Below, piece by piece: positions 22,471 to 33,231 of a stretch of DNA of 64,000 bases. Position 1 is the stretch's first letter; each line of letters begins with the position of its first letter. A program made the position numbers and the translations under genes. Under the pieces are notes generated by a model. The model had not been told where the DNA came from, made no database searches, and saw only the letters and a program-made list of their open reading frames with translations. This stretch comes from Balaenoptera acutorostrata (Eukaryota; Chordata; Mammalia; Artiodactyla; Balaenopteridae), in the NCBI RefSeq assembly GCF_949987535.1, contig NC_080075.1, forward strand, positions 4,572,606 through 4,636,605, written 5' to 3'.

Positions 22471-23225
22471 ATTCACCATGCATTGGAACCTCCAATTAGG
22501 ACTTTTTAGGTATTTCCCATCCCATCCATGACTTTTTAAACTATAACCTTACTTCCTGCTCAATTCCCAGGAAAAGGAGATTACTGGAACATGCGCCAGT
22601 GAGCTTGCTCACTTTGCTGGGCTTAGAATAAAAATAGTGAGTTGCTTTTGAGGCTCTGTCCAGCTCTAATCTTTGGGGCCACCCAGGAAGAGCTCCACCC
22701 ACAGTGACCAGCGGACTGCGTGCCCTTTGGTTCTTCTTGGTTCCTCACTCCCTCCCGTCTTTCCCTGTTTCCCCACTAGTGTGCCTGCCTCTGCATTTTA
22801 TCTTTCTGTCTGTCAGGCCAATTAGCATAGTTTGACAGATTAAAAGGCTAAGGTCAAACCAACAAACCCCTAAAGAAATACTGCTAATTATTTTCACATG
22901 TTTTTAAAAATACTTTGCTCTTCAAAGAATTTAACAAGGAATGAAATTCAACTTTGTCTCCCAAGGGTTGGTTTAATATTATATTAAAAAAAAATGAATC
23001 CCATAGCTTTCTGTGTTCCGTGTTGGAGGAGAGCAATGAACTCATCCCTGGGGTCAGCGATGGTCGTCGGCACTTCCCATGAGGCTCTTTCTAAACTGAT
23101 ACACAAAACGGCAAGCAGAGTCTTACAATACTGCAATAAAACAGTTCCGGGAGATGAGACTGGCTTCGTGTCCACATATAATGCCTGAAGTTAACATCAA
23201 AGCAGGAAGGGTAGCCAACAACCCC
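22471..23225. other. Unique sequence, possibly constrained 22985-23215
   Basis: No repeat is recognised. The block 22985-23215 has retained CpGs and frames of 63-64 codons on both strands, with no family signature. Confidence 0.4.
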
Positions 23226-23228
23226 GAG

Positions 23229-23460
23229 AGACAGCGTAGCATAATCGTTAGACTCTGGTGCTGCTGCTGTGCCCAGGTTTGAATCCTAGTCTCATCCTCT
23301 GTGAGCTGTGAACACTGGCCTCATTTATTCCCTCCATGCCTCAGTTTCCTGATCTGTAAAATGGGGGGCTTGGAACTACAATATCCATCTCATCAGGTTG
23401 TCGTGAGAATCAAGATGACTTTGCAGAGTGTCTGGAACTATAGCATCGTTCACTGTCAGT
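23229..23460 (+). repeat. Near full-length MIR SINE, sense
   Basis: All parts are visible: tRNA-like head 'agcgtagcataatcgttagactctgg', 'aggtttgaatcctagtc', 'cctcagtttcctgatctgtaaaatgggg', and 'catcaggttgtcgtgagaatcaag'. Among the better preserved MIRs here. Confidence 0.92.
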
Positions 23461-24635
23461 ACTTCCTTGACTTGGTCTCCCCACTTTCACGTTGCCACAG
23501 AGCAGCTGACTTCTTTGATGCTCAGAAGGAAAATTCGAGTATTTTCTATTTCCTAAAGGATTAGTCATCTGACTGACAGGTATGCAAGATGACATGCCAA
23601 CCCCACCTGCTGCAGGTAAACCGTGCCACGGTCAGCAACACATTCAAGGTCATTGCCGGTCATGCTCAGCCCTGCCAAGAGCAGTGCCTGGGAGGACGGG
23701 GTCTGGAATGGAGACGTTCAGTCTCTAGTCACTCATCAGATTTTTTAAAAACCGATTTAGAAAATGATAATTGAGCCCTGTTGATGGCGCTGCTCCTCCA
23801 ACGTCTGTGCCTTGTTGGTGATGAGCTTTGGCTCATTCCCAAGTGGGTTATGTCAGGGGGCTCGGGGCTGGGGTTGGGGGGAGTCCAGAGGAAGCTGGGG
23901 GGCGGGTGGAGAGGAAAGAGGAAGGAGCGAAAGCACTAAACTCAAAAGCTCATTATTCAGCCTCCTTTGAAAGACAAGAACAGGATAGCCCCCGAATAAG
24001 AGGCAACTAAAGAGCTCAAGCAAGTCTCCAGCGAAGTCGTTCACTACAGGTGAAAGGCCAAATTACCAGATCAAGTGGCTACATTATCCAAAATTATTCT
24101 ATTGATTTCAGGGAGGTGTATTTTCCCTGAGATGATTGCCGGCATCTAAAACCTCCTTTCCTGCTGATTTGGAGCACGAAGCACCATCTCCGAGTTTCAA
24201 GTTGTTCAAGATGCTTACGAGTCTGTGGGTAAGCGCAGGTCGGCCTGCTGTGAGAGTCTAGTTAGGTCTGGCTCAGAAAGGCAGGCAGGCCGCCCTGGTT
24301 CCCAGGGCCAGGGTCTTTGTCACTGTTAAGAAATTTGGTGCAATGAGCATCATTTGCACAGGGAATGTTCTGTGTTCTGGATTTTGGGGGCACGTTTTCT
24401 ACACTGGATCCTATTTTGGGAAAATGCCACCTTGAACCACTGGGGGCCTCCCAAATTCATTTGGTCACAGATGGAAAGCAGAAAGACAAAGCATTTAACT
24501 TCACACATTATGGACCCGCAGGGCAGAGATGCACTAAAGTCAAAGTTGGCGGGAGGGAGGTGGGGAGTGGGGAATAGAGGTGCTTCTAATTTGGTCTAGA
24601 TTGTCAACCGCAGTCTTTATTTTTAAGGAATATTA
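23461..24635. other. Unique sequence, no gene seen
   Basis: Repeat-poor. G-rich at 23855-23930 ('ctgggggg', 'ggaggaaagag'-like). No exon or domain identified; frames do not exceed 88 codons. Confidence 0.45.
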
Positions 24636-24639
24636 TAAG

Positions 24640-24775
24640 AAAAAGCATTTTTAATTGACATATAATTGTCCTATAACACTGTATTCATTTTAGGTGTAGC
24701 ACATAATGATTTGATATTTGTCTATATTGTGAAATGGTCACCACAGTAAGTTTAGTAGACATCTGGAGAAAAAGA
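24640..24775 (-). mobile_element. L1 LINE 3' fragment, antisense
   Basis: 'ttttaattgacatataattgtcc', 'cattttaggtgtagcacataatgatttgatatttg' and 'aaatggtcaccacagtaag' are the reverse complement of an old L1 3' end. Confidence 0.75.
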
Positions 24776-25329
24776 ATGGTTACTAGAACAATGGTCCATC
24801 TAAGTGAAAACTGGAAAAGAATCTTAGAAGGGCTTCTATTTATTAAGAAAAAAAATGTTCTCCCTCCTAGTCTGAATACAACGCCATTTTAACAGTTCAA
24901 CTAGGTTGTTCCCCACGAATGATTTCTTTGGGGTACAGGGATGGCTGGATAATGCCAGTGGGTAAAAAGTGTCATGAATTCTGCCTATAGTATCCCTCCT
25001 CATAGCATCAGAACTCTTATCCCACTTTCCAGGCCACTGTTCTTGGATTCACAGTCAGCGAATGTAAAACCAGGCTGATACGGGGCGTTCTGCAGTTTAT
25101 GTTTGAATCAAAACCAAGTTAAAGCATCCTTCCCATGTTGGTGAACTTGCACTTCGCATGGGTCCAGAGAGCGCCACGGTGTCCATAAATCCAAACACGG
25201 AGGCCGTGGTGCCCTTGCACTTTAAGCCAGTGACCACCGCGCTTGCTCTCCGTGGAAGGCCTTCTCCTTCCTGGGACCCCTCCGGCTGATGCTGAACATA
25301 TTCAAATCTTCCCCTAAAAAGTTTAGTCG
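24776..25329. other. Unique sequence
   Basis: Repeat-free; no gene recognised. Confidence 0.4.
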
Positions 25330-25530
25330 GGGTTGCTTCTTCAGTACTGTTTTAACATTAAATATGCAAATAATCATCATTACACTTGCAACAATTACAC
25401 ATGTTTGCGAGCACCTTGTCAAGGGCTGGCAGTGGAGCAATCATTTGTAAAGACAAATATTCCATTCCAAGAGATTTCATGCTGCTCAGAAGATTCCTTT
25501 TTGTATGAGTAGCCACACTGCTGCTTCCTA
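25330..25530. promoter_or_regulatory. Candidate regulatory block with octamer motif
   Basis: A perfect POU octamer ATGCAAAT lies at 25364-25371, directly followed by 'aatcatcattac'. The surroundings are repeat-free. Function is inferred from motif and context only. Confidence 0.3.
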
Positions 25531-25539
25531 AAGTGTACG

Positions 25540-25780
25540 GATGAACACGGTCCGACCTGCCAAGAGCTGCCAAGACCTCCCCGCCGCAGAGCAAGTGCCA
25601 ATCACTTGCCCGGAGCCGGCGGAGGAGCCGCTAGACTCTGAACGGGTCCAGGGCGTCCAGGGCATCCAGTAAGGATGGAGAGTCTCCTCCAGGCCCTCCT
25701 CCCCCTGCGGCCCCTCCCCGTCCCCCCCTCCTCTCAGAGGGGCCTTGTGCCTCCGGGATATTTTAACTCCTGAGCTCCGG
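25540..25780. promoter_or_regulatory. CpG-dense patch with CAAGTG inverted repeat
   Basis: About a dozen CpGs occur in roughly 200 bp in an otherwise CpG-poor region. It includes the perfect inverted repeat gcaagtg-ccaat-cacttgc at 25591-25609. CAAGTG is the core recognised by NK2-class homeodomain proteins, and CCAAT is the NF-Y core. No transcript or promoter can be shown from sequence, and the patch is shorter than a typical CpG island. Confidence 0.35.
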
Positions 25781-26420
25781 CCATAGGTTTGTAACAGATG
25801 AATTGTCATTTGTAGCTCGGAGGTGATGGGAAGGGCTGCCTGAAACCACAGGCCGACAGTCACAGCCGGGCTTCGTTCTCTTCCCCACGTTTTTTATCTC
25901 TCCTCCCTTTTTCCTCCTCTCCCCTCCCTTCCCTTTGCACTCTGCTTTTCCCCTCCCGATTCTTCACGTAGTGACGGATAATTGTCACCATTTACTTTTA
26001 TCGCATCCAAAGTGGCGGCTTAGAGGGGCCTGGACTCGAGTCAGGACTAATCTTGCCTTCTCCCAAAGTCGGAAAATCCCAAGTCTTGCGGGGTCCAATT
26101 GATAACCCTTGTGCTTCTTTTCCATGAAAGACGGATGGCTCTGGCAAGCTTGGGAGACTGCAGATAATGGGATTGACTTGGTACTTAAATCTCAGTGAAC
26201 CAGGACAGCATAAGTAATTAGTGAATTGGATCTATCCTGGGGTGCTAATGATGGCTAAGCCCACCCCCATGCCACTCGGAAAACGGCAAGAAGCACATCC
26301 ATCTCACACAGATAAAAACCAAAGGGACACTGCTCACAGACACCACTTATTCCTTCTTTAATGCACAATTTATCCTAGGAGGGGGAAAAAAATCTAATTT
26401 TCCTCGAGTGATACCCAGAA
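25781..26420. other. Repeat-poor sequence with pyrimidine tract
   Basis: A C/T-rich tract lies at 25885-25960. Otherwise unique, with several retained CpGs. No gene seen. Confidence 0.45.
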
Positions 26421-26610
26421 GACCAAGTGACCACGCTCCCACCAGAGTTCATTTTGATCACAATACTGCTGCTGTTTTTAATTAAGAAAGGCTAATTAAG
26501 AGAAACTCGACATTTATCTTCTTATCTGCTTGTCTGCACAGACTCGCAGACATTACCCATATTTGTTTACAATCTGGTTACTGGCTTTCTATCAGTGAGA
26601 AGTCTCAGTT
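26421..26610. promoter_or_regulatory. Candidate regulatory block with paired TAATTAAG
   Basis: Two identical homeodomain-like sites, TAATTAAG, lie at 26479-26486 and 26493-26500, 14 bp start to start, in repeat-free sequence. Regulatory function is inference. Confidence 0.33.
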
Positions 26611-26694
26611 TCTATCTGGGTTAGTGCTTTCAAAAGTGTAAGCTCTGAACGGCTTCCCACAAGGATAACTTTTAGCCTCTCAGATCCTGGTTTA

Positions 26695-26780
26695 CATAAT
26701 ATATACATACGTGTATAAATACACAATTACATCCATGCATACATATGTATATAGTTTATATATATATGTATGTAAACACT
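26695..26780. repeat. Degenerate (TATG/TACA)n repeat
   Basis: Alternating 'atacatacgtgtat' and 'catatgtatata' blocks form an impure TA-rich repeat. Confidence 0.8.
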
Positions 26781-28115
26781 GATTACACCAGGAGTCCTTG
26801 TCTTTTTCCTCAATTAATTCAAGTGTAAGGCATCTGTGTACAGACCAGCCTTCTCTCCCATTTTTCTTTTTACGCAGAGTGACGGCACTTTTTGAGGATA
26901 ATTTAGATAAATGTCTTTTCGTGGAGTTCACTTATCCTCCCAGCAAACATGATCAACAAAGAGCCACAAGAGATGAATGGCATTGCATTTTGATCCAACA
27001 TGCGTTCTGTCAATGGAGAAGACTTCAAGGCGGACATCTTCCTTTCCCCCCCCCCCCCCCCACCATCTGATTTGATCAACATTCCCAACAACTAAAATGT
27101 CCACAGAATACACTCTGGTGAAGATGACCAGGGACTCTGAGAGCTGAAAGTGAAAGTGTGAAGCAAAGGCATTTCACCTCCAAAGTTCTCAGCAGCCAGA
27201 TGTGGCAGCCTGACCATTTTTGTACTGATTGATCAGAACTCAACGTGACAGACTGTGAATCCCTTTCCTCGGCTTTGTCCTGGCAAAGGGGCCTTAGCGC
27301 CAAACACAGGCTCTGCCTTCCTGGTCCCTTTCAGCCCCACTCTGCAGTGATTGCCTTTCTGCCGTCCTTTCATTTGCGGGCTGGCTGGAGCGGAAACACT
27401 CAGGAGATGAACCCAAACAATTGGTCAGGGAGAAGCTCGCTTGTAACTTATGTTCCTCCCCCACCCCATCCTACAGCCTAATCCTTTTTGGTCTTGAGGT
27501 GAGGTTTCTTTCCGTGATGCTTAGTTTCCCAGTGGCTGGCTTCTCAGAAGGTGTGTTTGTGCACAAGTACAGAACACATGCACATCAGTACATAATTGTA
27601 TCCAGGACCGAGTGCCCTGAAAACTTTCTTAATATTTAATATTGGAGGAGAATGCGGATGAGGAGAGGACCCCCTTTTTCCTCACAGTCTGTCCCTGATG
27701 GGGATGCATTTAGACGAATGTCCGAGGAAAGGCAGGCAGGGTCTCCCTACAGAGAATGTGGAGGGAGAAATTGAGCTCCCTCCTGGATCCTCATGAGTTC
27801 TGATTCGAGTTTGTTTCCTAGATATGGATTTTCCTAAGTTTCAGTCTAACTAAAACTTGGCTTTTATGTTCAAACCAGACCAGTCGGTATTAATATTCAT
27901 GGTTCAAATTATGTCTATCTCCCTTGAGCAAAGGAAGTTTATGTTGATTATATGACTTTGCTCAGAAGAGGTCTTAGGTGTGTGCTGAGTGTGTGTGTGT
28001 ATGATATTCATGTGAACATTGCTTGGAACAGGTCTTTCCACTAGTCAACAAGTTTTCCTCCAAAAAAAATTTATTTTAATTATTTTCTGCTTATACTAAG
28101 GAATAACGTAGACTG
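26781..28115. other. Unique sequence with poly-C run
   Basis: A run of 16 C lies at 27046-27061 and a short GT run at 27987-28000. Frames of up to 90 codons have no domain. No repeat or gene recognised. Confidence 0.45.
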
Positions 28116-28118
28116 ATG

Positions 28119-28270
28119 CTTTATTTTATTTATTATTTTATTTTATTTTATGTACTTATTTGGCCATACCACGCAGCTTTTGGGATCCTAGCTCCCCGAC
28201 CAGGGATGGAACCCGAGCCCCCTGCAGTGGAAGCACGGAGTCCTAACCACTGGACCACCAGGGAAGTCCC
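28119..28270 (-). mobile_element. CHR-family SINE, short form, antisense
   Basis: Ends with the reverse complement of the CHR head ('ggaccaccagggaagtccc') and begins with a T-rich TTTTA-type tail. The B box is visible in reverse near 28198-28215. Flanking duplication is weak (agactgat / acactgat). Confidence 0.9.
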
Positions 28271-28447
28271 ATACACTGATTTTTTAAAAACTACTTTTAC
28301 CAATATAACCCCTCAGCATGTAAGCCCACCTTTCTAACACTCATCATGGTACCACAACAGGAAAATTAAAATACATGTCTTACAATTACTTTGGGAAAAC
28401 TAGTGACACGTTAAAAATGTTAATTTTACATTTTAAAAATAGCACTG
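28271..28447. other. Short unique spacer
   Basis: About 175 bases between two CHR SINEs of opposite orientation. It ends in the left duplication of the next SINE. Confidence 0.4.
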
Positions 28448-28744
28448 AAGGGGCTTCCCTGGTGGCGCAGTGGTTGAGAATCTGCCTGCCAATGCAGGGG
28501 ACACGGGTTCGAGCCCTGGTCTGGGAAGATCCCACATGCCGCGGAGCAACTGGGCCCGTGAGCCACAACTACTGAGCCTGAGCGTCTGGAGCCTGTGCTC
28601 CGCAACAAGAGAGGCCGCGATAGTGAGAGGCCCGCGCACCGCGATGAAGAGTGGCCCCCGCTTGCCACAACTGGAGAAAGCCCTCGCACAGAAACGAAGA
28701 CCCAACACAGCCAAAAATAAATAAATAAATAAACAAATAAAAAT
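28448..28744 (+). mobile_element. CHR-1-type SINE, full length, sense
   Basis: Starts 'ggggcttccctggtggcgcagtgg' (A box region), has B box 'ggttcgagccc', the middle 'ccgcggagcaactgggcccgtg', and ends in 'ccaaaaataaataaat' A-rich tail. Duplication aaaaatagcactg lies at 28435-28447 and 28745-28757, perfect. The plus and minus frames of about 110 codons over it are shared with the copies at 38.9 and 39.8 kb and are SINE artefacts, not proteins. Confidence 0.96.
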
Positions 28745-28757
28745 AAAAATAGCACTG

Positions 28758-28945
28758 TATATCAGGTGCACTTGAAATGAGGAAAATACCTTTTATCTCT
28801 CCTGGGAACAGTGGCACTTCTATAGGGTACTTTTTAGGATAACACATATGTCCAAATTAGCTAAGAAAACTCTATTTAAAAGTTACAAGATTTTGAAAAG
28901 CAAATAGGTGTTACTATGTTATAGCAAAGTAGGCAAGAATAGAGG
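28758..28945. other. Short unique spacer
   Basis: Nothing recognised. Confidence 0.4.
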
Positions 28946-28949
28946 ATGT

Positions 28950-29165
28950 TGCCGTCCGATTGCCTGGGTGCGAATCCCCGACCTCACCACTCAGAGCTCT
29001 GCTTTCTTGGGCAGGTCCCATCAGCACTCCACCTCAATTTCCTCGTCTATAAAATGGGGATAATAATAGCACTAACTCATTAGATTCCTGTAGGATGAAA
29101 TCTGTTTCTCCATGTAAAATACTTTAATAGCACCTAGCACATAGTAAGCACGAACAAACCATCCA
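28950..29165 (+). repeat. MIR SINE, sense
   Basis: 'ttgcctgggtgcgaatccccg', 'ttgggcaggtccc', 'caatttcctcgtctataaaatggggataataatagc', then 'agcacctagcacatagtaagc' give a clear full-length MIR. Confidence 0.92.
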
Positions 29166-30830
29166 TTGTTTTTAAGAAAGTTGTATCTTATGAATAAAAA
29201 ATAAGTTTTGTTTTTTTCCCTATGCCTAAAGGACTTTATGCTTCTACCAGAAACTGGTGACTTCTGAGGTATCCCACTTGCTAAGGAAAGAAGACCCACC
29301 TCACAGGTAATATTCATGCAGCCAACACTGCCGTTGGCATTTTTCACAGCATGATCCCTGGGAGGAGATGATGAGACTCCTGAAGGTTCAGGCCAGGTGA
29401 TGGTCAGCCCTGCATCCCCCATCAACCTGGTGTGATGCTTTGCTCATAATGTTCATTTACGGTCTATTTGGTGGGGGATGACTTCCAGACCTAGACTCCT
29501 CCCCTGCCCCAGAATAAGAAAATAACTAACAAGTGTGTTGCTGATATGAGCTGCGATGACATATGCTTTTCAAAGAAGCATGTGACTGAGAAAACGGGAC
29601 TTCCCCTTTCCATAGCGCCGTTTGTGAATGATTATCTGATTCTGTGTGGTACTAATTGCGGGATCGTGTTTAAGAACTAAATGTAATGTTATGTTAATAT
29701 TACCCTACAGCAGTTGGGAATTAATGGTGAGATGGAAGGCAATGCCTTCGACGTCAATCTGGTTTCTGTGTTTTAATGTTCTGTACCTCCTTTTCCCCCC
29801 GGTCCCTAAATCCTAAAAATGTTTCCTACTTTTCTCCATGGATTCATTTGCACGGTAATTACAAAAATTTTGAGTGTGTTGAAAATTAAAGGAGAAAAGA
29901 TTTAATAGAATGTAAAGATCTTTTGGTACGATGCTTGCCCTACTACAACCATTTATTATATTTCAGTTTTGATGTTTGTCCTGGAAGCTTTTGCACGATT
30001 GTCATGTAGCAGGAATGACGTTGGTATGTGAACTTCCCCAGCCCTAATGGAGAGTTCCTTCACTTCATGAGAAAATGGGGTCTTTAAATGGGATCCTGGC
30101 GGGTAGAAGGGCCACGCTCTCTGAGGAGTAGGGTTACTTGGGCAACTTCGATGAAATCTATGAGGTATTCTTTCTCTGAAAGCGACTGAGAGAACTGAAG
30201 AGGAAGAAACTGAGAATGAATGATTAAATGAACTTGAGGAGCATTTTTATCTGAGAGACAAGTGTGAAAGGAGGAATAATAAATGACTCCCTGCCTTTCT
30301 AGAAAACGATTGCTATCCATTGTCTACTCTGGAAGCCATCTGATAGCCTATGCTATCCACCAATGGGCATAGAAAAGTGGACAAAAAAAGCACAGGGGTC
30401 AGCTAAGTAGAGAGAAGAGGCTTAGCCAAAACAAACCGAAATGCTTCATTTCACTGAGGTTTGATTAATGGGATATTAGACACCATCATCCGTGAAGACA
30501 AGAGCTAACTAGCCTCCAGCAAACTGCTGTGAATCACACTTCACACATCAAGATGTGAGGTAATGAGATTCTCAAAAAGTCCTACATTTAGAAACAACCC
30601 TTTAAACCCAAGCACACAATTCCCTGCTCCCGCCAGCCGCTGGCACAATTCCACTGGTGAAGTTGGAAAGGAAACTCGGCATTTTTTTAGGGGTACTTTT
30701 TGTTTGTTTGTTCTTGACCACGGATAGCATGATGGAGCAGCTGGTGTGAGAATAAAGGAAAATATGTGTGTATTGGCAGCAGACAGTTTATAACACGGCG
30801 TGATTATTCTCTCAGAGTCTTAAGCATCAG
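29166..30830. other. Unique, repeat-poor sequence
   Basis: No transposable element is recognised. The part at 29570-29700 keeps unusual CpGs ('catagcgccgtttgtg', 'aattgcgggatcgtg'). Frames do not exceed 117 codons. Confidence 0.45.
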
Positions 30831-31085
30831 AACTTACAGCTTAAAAAATAATAATTCGCATGGACTACTTTACAACTGCACATTGAGGGTTATTTGCTAT
30901 TTTTGTTTGACGTGGGATTTTTAAAAGCCTCCTCCCCCTCCCCCCAAAGATCAGTGTGAATTCGTGACCCACATGATTCATAATTGATCAATTTTGAACA
31001 TTTTAAATTTTTGTTAAGGATTTCACAGCCATCACAGGCCATTTTTAGCCAGGGAATGGATGCTTGGTAAACCTACATCTCCACC
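30831..31085. promoter_or_regulatory. Candidate regulatory block, AT-rich
   Basis: Repeat-free stretch including 'cataattgatcaattttgaac' with an attgatcaat palindrome at about 30983-30992. The regulatory call is inference only. Confidence 0.22.
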
Positions 31086-31945
31086 TAGTGGTGCCAGGGA
31101 ACAGTTAATGACTTTGAACCACAAGGAAATCAAGACTTAGTCATAGTTTGCAGCCAGCATGAAAGCCCTTGGTCGCACAATATTTAAATATAACATTTTA
31201 ATCTCAGAATATTTTTACTTCCTTTCCACCCCCCCCCCCATACTTTCCTTCTCCTCAACCCTAAAAGCTGGCATTCTTACATTGCAAAAGAGCTGAAAAA
31301 TATTCCTCCCACTTTATTTTGTATTCTTACACTGTGCTCAAAGGCTTTGACCAAAAACTCATTTGGGTAGCCAAGGATCATCTCTCAAGATCGCCCTCAC
31401 CCTCCTCTGCTTTCTTATTCTTTGCCAGCTCACTACTTGGCAGGCATCTCCATTGCTAGACAGGCCAAACTCAAGTTTCTCTATAGAATGCTCAGGGCTT
31501 ATTCTCAGTCTGCTTGAAAAAATTCCTGATGGTCCCTCACCCTTCAGGTGAGTGAAGGCACCACCTCTGCCCTCCCCACCTCGGATTCCCCCAAGCAGAG
31601 AAGTCACATCCAAACTGTTTCCAAGGCAGCAGCCCAGCACAACCCCTCTCCCATTAAGCCCTGATGCCCCGGCTTCAAAAGCAACTGTTTAACCCAACTC
31701 AGATATCTCAGGTTTATACGATTTGCATAATCAATAAACAATTAAGAATGTTTGGCTTCTTTAATACCTAAAGGACATTTGAATCTGGTCACAGTTAACA
31801 GGAAATAGTTTGTTTTGCTTTTCATTTGATTTGCTAGATAGCAGAACCCCTGTTCCTTGGAGATGTGACTGCGGCCAATTAGAGAGAGATTCTTCTATGG
31901 TGTTCCTTCTCGTCCAGGGTATCACCTCCACTGTTGTGAAATATG
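31086..31945. other. Unique sequence
   Basis: Contains a run of 11 C at 31229-31239. No repeat or gene recognised. Confidence 0.45.
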
Positions 31946-32230
31946 AGGACCAGGGCTTTTCGGCTGGTACATGTCTAGAAAAATTAAAGCTAACTACGAG
32001 AGTTGCTGCTTGCTAATCCCTGTAATTAAATGCTACTTGTCGGAGGGTATATTACACTGAAGCTGCTAACGCTGTATTGGACCCCAAAATGTTTAATAAT
32101 CCTACCCTGCAATGCTGAATTTTTTAATGCCTGTTAATTAACACCCATTAACTTCTATAGAAGGCAAAAAGAAATAAATGTATTAAATGTCAGTTCGCTT
32201 CTGCTGTAACCTATCTTTTCCCTTAAACCT
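31946..32230. promoter_or_regulatory. Best candidate conserved noncoding element
   Basis: Dense homeodomain-type sites: TAATCC at 32014-32019 and 32097-32102, TAATTA at 32023-32028, and the 10-bp palindrome gttaattaac at 32133-32142. The block has no repeat and no coding frame. TAATCC is the core bound by OTX/PITX-type and TAATTA by Antp/LHX-type homeodomains. Enhancer activity is inference. Confidence 0.38.
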
Positions 32231-33116
32231 GGTGTTCTGGCATGCAGTTCCTTAAAAGTGAGGAAATGCTCCATGTGCAGAGAAATCTATGGAGAAAAGT
32301 TTAGAGCCATGGAATTCCTAGAGCTTTCTCCACCTTTAGAGCAAATGTTCACAATCTTTAGCTGAGATGTTTAAGCCCTCCAGTCCTCATCCTCTGTGTC
32401 ACCACCAGCCAAGAGCAACCTCATGGTGTGTTTTTCCTTGTACCTCCCCCCTCCGCCCCCGTTGCTTCCAAAGTGCTGCCTTGACAGGTAGGGGGGATTT
32501 CACTTGGTTCGGTTGGTAATGCGTTCTCAATATTAATCTCTTTCCATAAGGAAGAACTGTCGTTGACCACCTTTTGGCCAGATGTGTCTGCAATTACATG
32601 GAGATAATCAACACCCCCTCACTCCTTGAATGTCCTTTGGATTTTCCCATCCTTCAACGCAAGTGGGAAGTGATGAGAACATGAAGCGTTCACACCAAGG
32701 ACACTTTAAGCTTCCACAGAAGGACAGGTCTAGAGCGAAGGAACAAAGAACCAGACAGATTCTCAGAGACTATGTCACACGGGGAGGTTGGGTTTAGGTA
32801 GAGCAAGTGAGAAAAGTATCTTGAGTCCGTGGGGCTCCACTTGACTTCCTGGACTCATCCAGCGGCTACACTGCAGCACAGACTCTGCACACAGTCCAGT
32901 CCTCCTGGGCCCACCTGTGACAGACACTTCTGTAGGGTGACCCAGGATGGTCTAGTGATGTGGGAGCACAAGAGGGTTTCCAGTAGTGCTTGCACTGGAC
33001 ACACACGCACACACACCCCAGTCCATCAGCCTCAGTGTCGAGAACTTCCTAAATGAACATGAACCCTGTATTTTAAAACTGTTAAGTATTTAGGTAAGAG
33101 AGGTACCATCAGTCTG
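32231..33116. other. Unique sequence
   Basis: A short CA run lies near 33000-33017. No gene recognised. Confidence 0.45.
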
Positions 33117-33231
33117 TTTTATTTATTTTGGTCACACTGCATGGCATAGGGAACTTCCCCTGACCAGGGACCGAACCCACGCCCCCTGCAGTGGAGCACT
33201 GAGTCTTAACTACTGGACCACCAGGGAAGTC
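33117..33231 (-). mobile_element. CHR-family SINE, short form, antisense, diverged
   Basis: Reverse complement of the CHR head ('actggaccaccagggaagtc') with a T-rich start. It is about 115 bp and lacks a clear duplication, so it is older or truncated. Confidence 0.88.

Noticed and set aside
25540..25780. CpG island promoter of an unseen gene
   Set aside because: The patch is too short and only moderately GC-rich, and no adjoining exon or coding frame is visible, so it is kept only as a regulatory candidate.
28426..28771. Frames of about 110 codons repeated at 28.4, 38.8 and 39.8 kb, suggesting a gene family
   Set aside because: All lie within CHR SINE copies; the shared peptides are translations of a noncoding tRNA-derived repeat.
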